This document shows, piece by piece, positions 9,349-18,527 of a stretch of DNA of 64,000 nt (positions are counted from its first letter, which is position 1; each line of letters starts with the position of its first letter). Under the pieces are notes generated by a model. The model was not told where the DNA came from, made no database searches, and saw nothing but the letters and a program-made list of their open reading frames with translations. The stretch is from positions 682,001 through 746,000 of the forward strand of contig NZ_JAQSVC010000002.1 of NCBI RefSeq assembly GCF_029603165.1. The letters are read 5' to 3'. The translations under genes were made by a program, and so were the position numbers. This DNA comes from Galbibacter pacificus. GTDB lineage: Bacteria > Bacteroidota > Bacteroidia > Flavobacteriales > Flavobacteriaceae.

Positions 9349-10386
9349 ATGAGAATTGAAAGCGATATTAAGTTAGGGTTTAAAGATGTTATGATCCGCC
9401 CAAAACGGTCAACTTTAAAATCCCGAAGCGATGTAAGCCTGGAACGCGAATTTAAATTTAAGCACAGCTCCCACATATGGAGCGGTATCCCTATAATTGC
9501 AGCAAACATGGATACAGTGGGTACTTTTGAAATGGCTCGGGTTTTATCGCAGCAACAAATAATTACCGCAATCCATAAACATTACACAGTCGATGAATGG
9601 AGTACTTTCCTTTTGAACAAAAACGATGACTTTTATAATTATATAGCGGTAAGTACCGGAACCAGCAAAAGGGATGCCGAGAAATTAAGCGACATTGTTG
9701 AAAAGCACCCAAAGCTACAGCTTATTTGTATTGATGTTGCCAATGGATATTCGGAACATTTTGTGGATTTTGTAAAAACAACCCGAAAAACCTATCCCGA
9801 CAAGATAATTATGGCCGGAAATGTGGTTACGGGAGAAATGGTGGAAGAACTCATTCTTGCCGGGGCAGATATTGTAAAAGTCGGTATTGGGCCCGGTAGT
9901 GTTTGTACCACACGGGTTAAAACGGGTGTAGGCTATCCGCAACTTTCTGCTATTATTGAATGTGCCGATGCGGCCCACGGATTGGGTGGCCAGATTATCT
10001 CGGACGGCGGCTGCAAAATTCCGGGCGACATCGCCAAGGCCTTTGGTGGCGGAGCCGATTTTGTAATGCTTGGCGGAATGCTGGCCGGGCATACCGAAAG
10101 TGGTGGTAAAATAATTACTAAAAACGGGGAACAATACAAGGCTTTTTACGGGATGAGCTCGGAAACGGCCATGAAAAAACATGCCGGGGGCGTTGCCGAA
10201 TACCGTGCCAGCGAAGGAAAGACCGTGGAAATCCCGTATCGGGGCGATGTAATCCATACCGTGCAGGACATTTTGGGCAGTTTACGCTCTACGTGTACAT
10301 ATGTGGGCGCAGGAAGGTTAAAAGAGCTTACAAAGCGAACCACTTTTATTCGTGTACAAGAACAGCACAATGAGGTTTTTTCTTAG
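9349..10386 (+). CDS. guaC: GMP reductase
   Basis: This 345-residue TIM-barrel enzyme of the IMPDH/GMPR family matches E. coli GuaC in length and layout. The catalytic loop GPGSVCTTR places the active Cys at residue 186, the same number as in E. coli GuaC, and there is no CBS insertion, which separates it from IMP dehydrogenase. [26 protein letters not shown] is the phosphate-binding region (about 214-240). It converts GMP to IMP with NADPH, recycling guanine nucleotides. It stands alone, tail to tail with the DNA polymerase III delta gene. Confidence 0.95.
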   Translation: MRIESDIKLGFKDVMIRPKRSTLKSRSDVSLEREFKFKHSSHIWSGIPIIAANMDTVGTFEMARVLSQQQIITAIHKHYTVDEWSTFLLNKNDDFYNYIAVSTGTSKRDAEKLSDIVEKHPKLQLICIDVANGYSEHFVDFVKTTRKTYPDKIIMAGNVVTGEMVEELILAGADIVKVGIGPGSVCTTRVKTGVGYPQLSAIIECADAAHGLGGQIISDGGCKIPGDIAKAFGGGADFVMLGGMLAGHTESGGKIITKNGEQYKAFYGMSSETAMKKHAGGVAEYRASEGKTVEIPYRGDVIHTVQDILGSLRSTCTYVGAGRLKELTKRTTFIRVQEQHNEVFS

Positions 10387-10454
10387 CTGTGTTTCTGTTA
10401 AAAAACCCTCGTCATGAATTTCATACCGGAAATTCTTGTTTGTGAACAATTGCA

Positions 10455-11474
10455 TTAAACCCTCGATGGAGAATTAAAAATAGAAAACAACAATTCTTTT
10501 AACAAATCGGCCTGCGAAATGTTTACGGCCCCTACCCCTTTGCTCTTTACATCGATTGCCCGAAGTTGGGTTACTATTTTGCTACACTGTTTCATAGGGT
10601 AATTTCTGGCGGCGGTTTGGTATTCGCCAACAAAATAAGGATTTACTTTTAAGGCACTTGCCACACTTCCTTTAGAATGGTCTTTTAACCCGTGATATTG
10701 CAATAATTGTGAAAAAAAACTGTACAAAAGGGAGATGGTCATGACCATGGGGTTGTCTTTTGGGTTTTGTGCAAAATAGGTAACAATCCTGGTTGCTTTT
10801 ACAATATCGCGTTCCCCAATGGCCTTGCGGAGCTCAAAGTTGTTGTAATCCTTGCTAATTCCAATATTTTCCTCGATATGTTTTGGGGTAATTTCTTCTC
10901 CCTTTGGAATAATTAACTGCAATTTTTCAAGTTCGTTGTTAATTTTCCCCAGGTCGGTGCCCAAGAATTCTACCAACATCTGCGCGGCCTTGGGCGTTAT
11001 GCTGTATTTCCTTCCGGCAAGGACTTTTCGTATCCAGTCGCCTATTTGATTTTCGTACAATTTTTTGCTTTCAAAAATATACCCGGTCTTGCTTATGGCC
11101 TTGTATACTTTTTTGCGCTTATCCAGTTTTTTATATTTATAGCATATTACCAATACCGTTGTGGGCTGCGGATTAAGGGCATAAGCCTCCAACTGGTCTA
11201 TGGTCCTGGAAAGGTGTTGTGCTTCCTTGACGATAATTACCTGCCTTTCGGCCATCATGGGGTACCTTTTGGCGCTCGAAACAATTTCGTCAACGGTGGC
11301 GTCTTTCCCGTAAATCACCATTTGGTTAAAACCCCGCTCTTCTTCGGTAAGGATGGAGCGTTCCATATATTCGGCAATTTTATCTACATAATATGGCTCC
11401 TCGCCCATTAAAAAATAAATTGGCTTGATATTTCCCGCTTTTATATCGTTAACGATCTTTTTAACTTCATCCAT
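10455..11474 (-). CDS. holA: DNA polymerase III subunit delta
   Basis: The 339 residues follow the delta/HolA fold: an N-terminal AAA-like domain starting IYFLMGEEPYYVDKIAEYM (about 19-37) without a functional Walker A motif, as expected for delta, then the collar domain with FFSQLLQYHGLKDHS and a helical C-terminus. Delta opens the beta clamp within the clamp loader. The gene is divergent from the HsdR_N-type protein with only 63 bp between the starts, an arrangement I recall from other Flavobacteriaceae. Confidence 0.9.
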   Translation of the reverse strand: MDEVKKIVNDIKAGNIKPIYFLMGEEPYYVDKIAEYMERSILTEEERGFNQMVIYGKDATVDEIVSSAKRYPMMAERQVIIVKEAQHLSRTIDQLEAYALNPQPTTVLVICYKYKKLDKRKKVYKAISKTGYIFESKKLYENQIGDWIRKVLAGRKYSITPKAAQMLVEFLGTDLGKINNELEKLQLIIPKGEEITPKHIEENIGISKDYNNFELRKAIGERDIVKATRIVTYFAQNPKDNPMVMTISLLYSFFSQLLQYHGLKDHSKGSVASALKVNPYFVGEYQTAARNYPMKQCSKIVTQLRAIDVKSKGVGAVNISQADLLKELLFSIFNSPSRV

Positions 11475-11537
11475 AAAGAAACATGTAATTTTTGATGGTA
11501 TTTACAATTATCTTCTGATATTTTAGATATTTGCCAT

Positions 11538-11984
11538 ATGCAACAACTCAATTTTCCAGCATATACATTCCGATTCAAAAATAGCGAAAATAAAGTCCAT
11601 ATTTTTGATTCGATCCGTAAAAAGTTTGTACAGCTTCAACCCGAAGAATGGGTGCGCCAACATGTAGTGGCCTTTTTACTGAATGAAAAAAAATATCCCG
11701 TTTCCCTGATTAATATTGAAAAGGAACTGAAAATCAATTCATTAAAAAAAAGATACGATGTTTTAATTTTTCAACCGAACGGAAACATCCATTTAATAGT
11801 TGAATGCAAGGCCCCGAACGTAAAAATAACCCAGCATACTTTTGACCAGATTGCACGGTACAACCTCTCGCTAAAGGCTACTTATTTAATGGTGACCAAC
11901 GGACTTGAGCATTATTATTGCCAAATGGACTATGAAAACGAAAAATACATATTTCTAAAGGATATTCCATCTTATATGCTTTAA
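11538..11984 (+). CDS. HsdR_N-type PD-(D/E)XK nuclease-fold protein
   Basis: This 148-residue protein matches the stand-alone type I restriction enzyme R N-terminal domain family (HSDR_N). The catalytic pattern is visible as YDVLIF (Asp74) and IVECKAP (Glu89, Lys91), which is the D...ExK core of the nuclease fold. No helicase, methylase or specificity subunit is nearby, so this is not a restriction system; members next to holA are common in Bacteroidota and their function is unknown. Proximity to holA hints at a DNA replication or repair task. It is followed after 33 bp by the glycosyltransferase gene. Confidence 0.82.
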   Translation: MQQLNFPAYTFRFKNSENKVHIFDSIRKKFVQLQPEEWVRQHVVAFLLNEKKYPVSLINIEKELKINSLKKRYDVLIFQPNGNIHLIVECKAPNVKITQHTFDQIARYNLSLKATYLMVTNGLEHYYCQMDYENEKYIFLKDIPSYML

Positions 11985-12017
11985 TTTGCAGTCGTTTTGA
12001 AAAATCAACATGAAAGA

Positions 12018-13031
12018 ATGAAAATAGCGGTTGTAATATTAAACTGGAACGGAAAAGCACTTTTAAAGAAGTTTCTCCCTTCGGTTATTCAATATTCCCC
12101 AAATGCGACTATTTATGTTGCCGATAATGCTTCTGAAGACGGCTCGGTGGGGTTTATAAAAGAAGAATTCCCAAATGTTGCCATTATTCAAAATAAAACC
12201 AATGGCGGGTTTGCCAAAGGTTATAACGATGCCCTGAAACATGTTGAAGAAGACATTTTATGCCTGCTGAACTCAGACATCGAAGTTACCCCAAATTGGC
12301 TGTCCCCCATAGAAGAAACCTTTAAAAGCAATAACGACATTGCAATTGTTCAGCCAAAAATATTAGACTATAAAAACAAGGAATATTTTGAGTATGCGGG
12401 TGCGGCCGGTGGTTTTCTGGACAGGCTGGGCTATCCCTTTTGCAGGGGAAGGATTTTTCAGACCCTGGAAAAGGACCATGCACAATACAATGACATAAAG
12501 GAGATTTTTTGGGCCACCGGGGCGTGTATGTTTATTAAAAAGGAAGTTTTTAACACACTTGGGGGCTTTGATGAAGATTACTTTGCCCATCAAGAAGAAA
12601 TAGACCTGTGTTGGAGGGCCCAGAACAGGAACTATAAAATTGTGTATGTGGGCGTTTCAAAAGTATATCACGTGGGAGGCGCGACCCTAAACAACATGAA
12701 CCCTAAAAAAACATTTTTAAATTTTAGGAACTCGCTTTTTTCAATTACAAAAAACCTTCCCAAGCGCAAGGTTTTTCCTTTAATCGTTGCAAGGTTATTT
12801 TTAGACGGAATTGCGGGAATACGCTTTTTGTTTCAATTAAAATTATTACATTTATTGGCAATAATAAAAGCTCATTTTAGTTACTATTATTATTTTGTAA
12901 GAATCTTTAAAAAAAGGGGGCATATTAATAAAGATATTAAGTATTTTGAATGCACTTCGGTTGTAATCAGTTATTTCTTAAAACAAAAAAGGTATTATCG
13001 GGAAATTACAAACTCAAGCAAACGTCCATAA
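12018..13031 (+). CDS. Family 2 glycosyltransferase
   Basis: The protein starts MKIAVVILNWNGKALL, the typical GT-A fold opening of rhamnosyltransferase-like GT2 enzymes, with NSDIE as the metal-binding DxD equivalent near residue 84 and CWRAQNRNYKIVYVGVSKVYHVGG in the acceptor region (about 195-218). The C-terminal third holds hydrophobic stretches that may anchor it to the inner membrane. A TTG 21 bp upstream is possible in frame, but the ATG at 12018 gives the family-typical N-terminus. It probably adds a sugar to a surface polysaccharide or lipid-linked glycan; the donor and acceptor are unknown. It sits 33 bp after the HsdR_N gene. Confidence 0.88.
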   Translation: MKIAVVILNWNGKALLKKFLPSVIQYSPNATIYVADNASEDGSVGFIKEEFPNVAIIQNKTNGGFAKGYNDALKHVEEDILCLLNSDIEVTPNWLSPIEETFKSNNDIAIVQPKILDYKNKEYFEYAGAAGGFLDRLGYPFCRGRIFQTLEKDHAQYNDIKEIFWATGACMFIKKEVFNTLGGFDEDYFAHQEEIDLCWRAQNRNYKIVYVGVSKVYHVGGATLNNMNPKKTFLNFRNSLFSITKNLPKRKVFPLIVARLFLDGIAGIRFLFQLKLLHLLAIIKAHFSYYYYFVRIFKKRGHINKDIKYFECTSVVISYFLKQKRYYREITNSSKRP

Positions 13032-13089
13032 ACCCGATGATTTAAGAGAAAATTAACTAAAAACCATGTACATCCATAAGCTTTTTATA

Positions 13090-13097
13090 TAATTTTG
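13090..13097 (+). promoter_or_regulatory. Candidate -7 box upstream of the OmpA-family gene
   Basis: TAATTTTG fits TAnnTTTG 40 bp before the ATG. No good TTG -33 element was seen at the usual distance. Confidence 0.45.
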
Positions 13098-13137
13098 TTC
13101 CAAAATGTTAAAACGTTAATTAAGTAAAATTATAATC

Positions 13138-13977
13138 ATGAAAAGAATTTTTTTATTAGGTGCATTAGGTGCCGTTTTCTTAACTTCTTGTGTTTCTTCT
13201 AAAAAGTACGCAGAACTTGAAGCCAAGCAAAAAGAGACGCAAGATTTGTTAAACTCAGCAACAGTTAAGTTAAACTCTTGCCTTGCTGAGCAGGAAAATT
13301 ATAAAGATCAAATAGATTTGCTTAAAGCAAATAACGACGAGCTCATAAACAATATGGGGAACTTAACAACCCTAACTGCCAAAGGAGCCGACAACTTGGA
13401 AAAATCTCTTGAAAGCTTAAGGGAAAAAGACCTTACCATAAGAAAGTTACAAAATGCTGTTACACGTAGGGACTCTGTTAACCTTGCTTTGGTACAGAGT
13501 TTAAAAGGTGTTTTGGGTAACCTTGACGACGAAGATATCAACATCAGTGTAGAAAAAGGAGTTGTATATGTAAATATTTCTGATAAATTATTATTCTCCA
13601 GCGGAAGTACAACCGTATCTGCAAGAGCAAAAGAAGTATTAGGAAAAGTTGCTACCGTTGTTAAGAACAAGCCAGACTTCGAGTTTATGGTAGAAGGACA
13701 TACAGACACTGTGCCGATCCATACTGCCAAAATGGAAGACAACTGGGACTTAAGTGTACTTAGGGCTACTTCTGTTGTTAGGATCCTTCAAAACGAATTT
13801 GGTGTAGCACCAGCGAGAATGACTGCTGCCGGTAGAGGTCAGTATGTTCCTGTTGCTTCAAACGATACCAAAGATGGAAAAGCTAAAAACCGTAGAACCA
13901 GAATTGTTATCTTACCTAAATTAGATCAGTTCTATAGCATGATAGAAGAAGGTATGAAAGATCCTAAGATAAACTAA
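13138..13977 (+). CDS. OmpA-family peptidoglycan-associated lipoprotein
   Basis: A lipoprotein signal with lipobox LTSC places the acylated Cys at residue 18. Residues about 22-120 are a heptad-rich coiled coil, and residues about 150-265 form an OmpA-like domain with the diaminopimelate-binding pattern VEGHTDTVPI and the NRRTRIVI end motif. The protein should be anchored in the outer membrane and grip peptidoglycan. The short tail after the domain (LDQFYSMIEEGMKDPKIN) is seen in flavobacterial homologues. It is followed by a clear terminator. Confidence 0.92.
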   Translation: MKRIFLLGALGAVFLTSCVSSKKYAELEAKQKETQDLLNSATVKLNSCLAEQENYKDQIDLLKANNDELINNMGNLTTLTAKGADNLEKSLESLREKDLTIRKLQNAVTRRDSVNLALVQSLKGVLGNLDDEDINISVEKGVVYVNISDKLLFSSGSTTVSARAKEVLGKVATVVKNKPDFEFMVEGHTDTVPIHTAKMEDNWDLSVLRATSVVRILQNEFGVAPARMTAAGRGQYVPVASNDTKDGKAKNRRTRIVILPKLDQFYSMIEEGMKDPKIN

Positions 13978-14002
13978 GGATATCCCGAAAATATATAAAT
14001 CT

Positions 14003-14034
14003 AAAAAAAGCATCGCTGATAGCGGTGCTTTTTT
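14003..14034 (+). terminator. Intrinsic terminator after the OmpA-family gene
   Basis: AAAAAAGCATCGCT and AGCGGTGCTTTTTT pair around a GATA loop, with one G-T pair, followed by a T-run. Confidence 0.88.
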
Positions 14035-14046
14035 AGTATATTTAAC

Positions 14047-14595
14047 ATGGAAACAAAATGTTATTCATCTATGCTTAAACCGCTTTTTTGCCTTTTGCTA
14101 ATAATAGTTTTCTCATTCTCGTGCAAACAGCCTGTAGAAGACATTCACGATCAGGACATTGAAATGGTTAATTGGGAAAGCCGTAACATTTCATTACCTG
14201 CCAATGATTCTTTATGGGTCAACGGGCAAACGTACCTTTCTATTTATTCGCAAATCTATAGCTATACGCAACATGGAAAACATGACCTTACAACCACGGT
14301 AAGCCTAAGAAATATTAGCAGCAAGGATAGCATTTATATCACAAAAGCAGATTATCATAACGAAAAAGGGGCACTCATAAGGTCGTATGTAAAAAAGCCC
14401 GTCTATATCGCTCCGCTGGAAACCATTGAAATAGTTATTGCCAAAGACGACAATCATGGTGGTTCGGGTGGGAATTTTATTTTTGATTGGACTGTAAGCA
14501 AAAACACAAAAGCGCCCTATTTTGAAGCCGTAATGATTTCTACAGCCGGGCAACAAGGCCTGTCTTTTACCACTCAAGGCATAAGGGTTAAGTAA
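14047..14595 (+). CDS. DUF3124-type lipoprotein
   Basis: This 182-residue protein has a lipoprotein signal (FSFSC, Cys near residue 27) and a single beta-rich domain with a conserved TYLSIYSQIY and TTVSLRNIS pattern and an IAKDDNHGGSGGNFIFDW segment, which I recognise as DUF3124. The function is unknown; the fold of the region around 70-170 looks immunoglobulin-like, which is a guess. It starts 13 bp past the OmpA terminator and is convergent with the glycosidase gene at 14599, with only 3 bp between stops. Confidence 0.75.
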   Translation: METKCYSSMLKPLFCLLLIIVFSFSCKQPVEDIHDQDIEMVNWESRNISLPANDSLWVNGQTYLSIYSQIYSYTQHGKHDLTTTVSLRNISSKDSIYITKADYHNEKGALIRSYVKKPVYIAPLETIEIVIAKDDNHGGSGGNFIFDWTVSKNTKAPYFEAVMISTAGQQGLSFTTQGIRVK

Positions 14596-14598
14596 GGC

Positions 14599-15567
14599 TT
14601 AATTTAATAACACGGGAAAACCGTCTTTCCATATTATTTCTTTTTTGGACAAATACCATGTGTTTCCATCACCGGTATTATTTCCTTGAAAAAACAAATG
14701 GTAATTCCCTTCATTATCCTTAAAAATATCTGGATGACCCGATTCGCTGTTGTTCCAGGTACCCTGTTTTCCATTTTCCAGAAAAGGATGGTTATACAAA
14801 CGTTGCCATGTAATCCCGTCTTTGCTTTTTGCAATTCCTATTTGCTGGGGTTCGTTGTTGTAACTTCCCGCATAAAACATGTATAGCTCATCGCCCAAAT
14901 TTACCAATGAAGCCCCTTCTACACAGTTCCTTTCCCAAGCCAGCGTTGGGTATAAAATTGATTTATCCGCGGCCATTGTCCAGGCGTCCCTATTAAAGTT
15001 GGAATTTCCAGGGGCAGTTGCCACGCCTTGCATCTGTATTTTCCCTTCGGGGTCTCTTGTGGCAAAATATAGAAAGTATTTCCCTTTAAATTTTATTACT
15101 TCGGCATCAATGGCACGCCCATTGTTCCATTTGCCGGTTGAACGAAAAACCGGGTTGGTTTTATTTCTTTTAAAGTGAATTCCATCGGTGCTGGTAGCAT
15201 GGCATATGGCATCTTTTGGGCCATTTCCGTATGTTTGGTAAAACAAATTAATTTTTCCATTCTCCACATAGGCACCCGGTGCACAAAGTCCATTTTTCTC
15301 ATATGTTTCTTCCGGATTAATTTCGCCCGTTTTTTGCCAATTTGTTAGGTCATTGCTCTTTGCAATGCCAATCGACCAGCCTTTTTTATCGTTATTGGCA
15401 ATGGAATAGTACATCCAATAAGCATTTTTAAAATATACAACCGTTGGGTCTTTTGCAATTGGTTTTCCAGATGAAGTGTCGGTATAATACATTTTGGGCT
15501 TATCCTGTGCATGCCCGATTAGGACAAAAAATACCATTGCTAAAAGAAACGTGCTCTTGTGCATCAT
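14599..15567 (-). CDS. Secreted five-bladed beta-propeller glycoside hydrolase (GH43-like)
   Basis: A signal peptide (1-20, ending IGHAQ) precedes a five-bladed propeller. The three acidic residues expected for clan GH-F/J enzymes can be placed: Asp40 in IAKDPTVVYF as base, Asp154 in RAIDAEVIKF as modulator and Glu217 in CVEGASLV as acid. Repeated WMYYS/LFYQTY/YFLYFATRD/YMFYAGSY strands mark the blades. Length 322 fits a single-domain enzyme. The substrate is unknown; arabinan, xylan or algal polysaccharide are candidates. It lies far from the utilisation locus at 56-64 kb, with no SusC/D beside it. Confidence 0.78.
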   Translation of the reverse strand: MMHKSTFLLAMVFFVLIGHAQDKPKMYYTDTSSGKPIAKDPTVVYFKNAYWMYYSIANNDKKGWSIGIAKSNDLTNWQKTGEINPEETYEKNGLCAPGAYVENGKINLFYQTYGNGPKDAICHATSTDGIHFKRNKTNPVFRSTGKWNNGRAIDAEVIKFKGKYFLYFATRDPEGKIQMQGVATAPGNSNFNRDAWTMAADKSILYPTLAWERNCVEGASLVNLGDELYMFYAGSYNNEPQQIGIAKSKDGITWQRLYNHPFLENGKQGTWNNSESGHPDIFKDNEGNYHLFFQGNNTGDGNTWYLSKKEIIWKDGFPVLLN

Positions 15568-15691
15568 AATTTATAAAATTGATTGGTTGCCCAAATTAGT
15601 AGAATATAAAAGAACGCTGCATGCTTTTTGCTTCAATACTTCATCAAAATCATTCAATACGTATATTTTTGGCTTTCTGTAAGCATAAAAC

Positions 15692-15725
15692 AAAAAGCCC
15701 TTACCGTTTATGGCAAGGGCTTTCT
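15692..15725 (-). terminator. Intrinsic terminator after glyA
   Basis: AAAGCCCTT and AAGGGCTTT pair around a short loop with A/T runs on both sides, 17 bp past the glyA stop on the minus strand. Confidence 0.88.
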
Positions 15726-15741
15726 TAAAAAGAATACTTTT

Positions 15742-17016
15742 TTATGCTTTAAACAATGGCCTGTGTGCCATTAATCTGTAAACATGATTTTTGGCAGCTT
15801 CTACCTTAGAAGCGTCTTCCCTGTTTGTCAACACTTCATCAATAAGGTTTACCACCGCTTCCATATCTTCTTCAACCAAACCTCTTGTGGTTATTGCCGC
15901 GGTACCAATTCTTATGCCGCTGGTTACAAACGGGCTTTTATCGTCAAAAGGCACCATGTTTTTATTCACCGTAATATTTGCTCTACCAAGAGCTTCTTCT
16001 CCTTCTTTACCAGAAATATTTTTATTTCTAAGGTCGATCAACATCATATGGTTGTCGGTCCCTTCAGAAATAATATCATATCCCCTGTCTACAAAAGCTT
16101 GAGCCATGGCCGCTGCATTCTTTTTAACCCGCACGATATAATGCAGGAATTCTTCGCTTAAAGCTTCCCCGAAAGCAATAGCCTTGGCAGCGATAATATG
16201 TTCCAGGGGCCCGCCTTGGTTGCCCGGGAATACGGCACTGTCCAACAGAGAGGACATCATCCTTAAATTGCCGTTTTTAAGTTTTAGACCAAATGGGTTT
16301 TCGAAATCCTTCCCCATTAATATAAGTCCGCCCCTTGGTCCGCGCAATGTTTTATGTGTAGTCGTTGTAACAATGTGGCAATGAGGGATGGGGTCGCTCA
16401 ATACACCTTTGGCGATAAGCCCAGCGGGATGGGAAATATCGGCAAATAAAATAGCATTGACGCTATCTGCAATTTCCCTGAATTTTTTAAAATCAATATC
16501 TCTTGAATAAGCCGATGCGCCTGCAATAATTAATTTTGGCTGCTCTTTTTTGGCAACTTCTGCTATATGTTCATAATTTAAACGTCCGGTTTCCTTTTCG
16601 ACCCCATAAAAAACCGGATTGTATAATTTTCCCGAAAAGTTTACCGGCGAACCGTGGGTAAGGTGCCCTCCGTGGGAAAGATCGAAACCTAAAATTTTAT
16701 CACCCGGTTTCAAGCATGCTGCAAAAACAGCCGTATTTGCCTGAGAACCACTGTGCGGCTGAACATTGGCATAGGTTGCGCCAAATAATTCTTTAGCGCG
16801 TTCAATGGCAATACTTTCCACTTCGTCTACCACTTCACAACCACCATAATAACGTTTGCCCGGATAGCCTTCGGCATATTTATTGGTTAGTACAGAACCT
16901 GCGGCTTCCATTACCTGTCCGCTTACAAAGTTTTCTGAAGCAATGAGTTCGATCCCTTCCAATTGGCGTTTTTTTTCCGCCTCAATAAGATCAAAAATTT
17001 GTTCGTCTCTTTTCAT
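15742..17016 (-). CDS. glyA: Serine hydroxymethyltransferase
   Basis: The 424-residue fold-type I PLP enzyme starts [18 protein letters not shown], with [33 protein letters not shown] and the PLP-lysine segment [14 protein letters not shown], all diagnostic for SHMT. It interconverts serine and glycine while charging tetrahydrofolate with a one-carbon unit. An in-frame extension of 27 codons upstream is not family-like, and a promoter box lies inside it, so the ATG at 17016 is preferred. It is divergent from fumarylacetoacetase with 111 bp between starts. Confidence 0.96.
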   Translation of the reverse strand: MKRDEQIFDLIEAEKKRQLEGIELIASENFVSGQVMEAAGSVLTNKYAEGYPGKRYYGGCEVVDEVESIAIERAKELFGATYANVQPHSGSQANTAVFAACLKPGDKILGFDLSHGGHLTHGSPVNFSGKLYNPVFYGVEKETGRLNYEHIAEVAKKEQPKLIIAGASAYSRDIDFKKFREIADSVNAILFADISHPAGLIAKGVLSDPIPHCHIVTTTTHKTLRGPRGGLILMGKDFENPFGLKLKNGNLRMMSSLLDSAVFPGNQGGPLEHIIAAKAIAFGEALSEEFLHYIVRVKKNAAAMAQAFVDRGYDIISEGTDNHMMLIDLRNKNISGKEGEEALGRANITVNKNMVPFDDKSPFVTSGIRIGTAAITTRGLVEEDMEAVVNLIDEVLTNREDASKVEAAKNHVYRLMAHRPLFKA

Positions 17017-17042
17017 TTTGGAGTATTTCGTTAAAGAATGGT

Positions 17043-17050
17043 CAAAAATA
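17043..17050 (-). promoter_or_regulatory. Candidate -7 box of the glyA promoter
   Basis: TATTTTTG on the minus strand matches TAnnTTTG and lies 26 bp upstream of the glyA ATG. It supports the start at 17016 over the longer frame. The -33 element is not clear. Confidence 0.5.
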
Positions 17051-17127
17051 TAAAATAGATTCGGTAAATTGATAGAAATTGGTACCTTTAAATCCAATTT
17101 TATGAAACAATAATTAAGAAATTTGTC

Positions 17128-18423
17128 ATGCCTGATACAGCAAATAATCCAAATAGGAGGTCTTGGCTACCAGTAAGTCCGGATTCTGATTTTCCAATTC
17201 AAAATATTCCGTTCGGGGTTTTTTTAACCCGCGATGATGTAATTACCATTGGGACCCGCATTGGCGACACTGCCATTGACCTTGGTGCCCTACATCAATT
17301 GGGGTATTTTAAAAACATCCCACTTACTGATGATATCTTTTTGCAAGACACTTTAAACGATTTTATTTCTGACGGAAAGAAAACATGGAGATTGGTAAGA
17401 AATAGAATTGCCGAAATATTTGATAAAAAAAACGAAACCCTGAAAAATCACGAGGAGCACCGCAATATTGTGTTGTTTACTTTAGATGAAATTGAGATGC
17501 AGCTTCCTGTGCAAATTGGGGACTACACAGATTTTTACAGCAGTAAAGAGCACGCTACCAATGTTGGGACTATGTTTCGCGACCCCAACAATGCCCTGTT
17601 GCCCAATTGGCTCCATATCCCGGTAGGCTATCACGGAAGGAGCTCGTCTATTGTGCCCAGTGGAATCCCTATTCACCGCCCAATGGGGCAGACCATGCCT
17701 GCCGGTGCGACCGACCCAGTTTTTGGCCCGTCGAAATTGGTAGACTTTGAGTTGGAAATGGCTTTTATCACCACAGACGCAAATCAGTTGGGAGAACCTA
17801 TCCCAGTTGAAGAAGCCGAAGATTATATTTTTGGAATGGTGCTGTTTAACGACTGGAGTGCCCGCGATATTCAAAAATGGGAATATGTCCCGCTAGGGCC
17901 TTTCCTTGCAAAAAATTTCGCCTCGTCCATCTCTCCATGGATCGTTACCCTGGACGCTCTTGAACCATTTAGGGTTGAAAGCCCAAAACAGGATCCCAAA
18001 CCACTTCCCTATCTGCATTTTAAAGGAAAGAAAAGTTTTGACATCAATCTGGAAGTAGACCTCACCCCTGAAAACGGAAGCCCGGTTACCATTACAAAAA
18101 GTAATTTTAAATATATGTATTGGAATATGTCTCAACAGCTGGCACATCATACCATAAATGGATGTAAGGTTAACAGTGGGGACATGATGGGAAGCGGGAC
18201 CATTTCGGGCCCAACGCCAGATTCGTACGGATCGATGCTGGAACTTACCTGGAGAGGCGAAAAACCCATTAAGATGAAGGATAACAGCGAACGTAAATTT
18301 ATAGATGACGGAGATACTGTGACCATGAGGGGTTATTGTAAAAAAGATTCCATAAGGATAGGTTTTGGGGAAGTTTCCAATAAGCTTTTACCTCCTTTTA
18401 ACCCTAAAAAGGGCAAAAAATAA
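17128..18423 (+). CDS. fahA: Fumarylacetoacetase
   Basis: The 431 residues match the full-length eukaryote-like FAH: an SH3-like N-terminal domain ([21 protein letters not shown] region, about 10-120) and the catalytic FAH domain with [13 protein letters not shown] (Asp and His of the active site), [16 protein letters not shown] and [10 protein letters not shown] metal ligands. The last step of tyrosine catabolism is cleavage of 4-fumarylacetoacetate to fumarate and acetoacetate. Other genes of the homogentisate route are not in the window. It ends before a long bidirectional hairpin. Confidence 0.95.
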   Translation: MPDTANNPNRRSWLPVSPDSDFPIQNIPFGVFLTRDDVITIGTRIGDTAIDLGALHQLGYFKNIPLTDDIFLQDTLNDFISDGKKTWRLVRNRIAEIFDKKNETLKNHEEHRNIVLFTLDEIEMQLPVQIGDYTDFYSSKEHATNVGTMFRDPNNALLPNWLHIPVGYHGRSSSIVPSGIPIHRPMGQTMPAGATDPVFGPSKLVDFELEMAFITTDANQLGEPIPVEEAEDYIFGMVLFNDWSARDIQKWEYVPLGPFLAKNFASSISPWIVTLDALEPFRVESPKQDPKPLPYLHFKGKKSFDINLEVDLTPENGSPVTITKSNFKYMYWNMSQQLAHHTINGCKVNSGDMMGSGTISGPTPDSYGSMLELTWRGEKPIKMKDNSERKFIDDGDTVTMRGYCKKDSIRIGFGEVSNKLLPPFNPKKGKK

Positions 18424-18443
18424 TAAAGAAGTTTTTTTGAAGA

Positions 18444-18505
18444 TAAAAAAGTTGAGCCTTTCGGAGTTTATCGTTTTATACAAACTCCAAAAGGCTCATT
18501 TTTAG
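18444..18505. terminator. Long bidirectional terminator between fahA and lpd
   Basis: TGAGCCTTTCGGAGTTT and AAACTCCAAAAGGCTCA form a 17-bp stem (two mismatches) flanked by an A-run and a T-run. It lies between convergent genes. Confidence 0.85.
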
Positions 18506-18527
18506 TTTATGTCTGCTATACTTTTAC

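Noticed and set aside
11538..11984. A type I restriction-modification system
   Set aside because: Only an HsdR_N-type domain is present; there is no helicase, methylase or specificity gene.
17017..17097. A longer serine hydroxymethyltransferase start
   Set aside because: The extra 27 residues do not resemble SHMT, and a -7 box lies inside this stretch.
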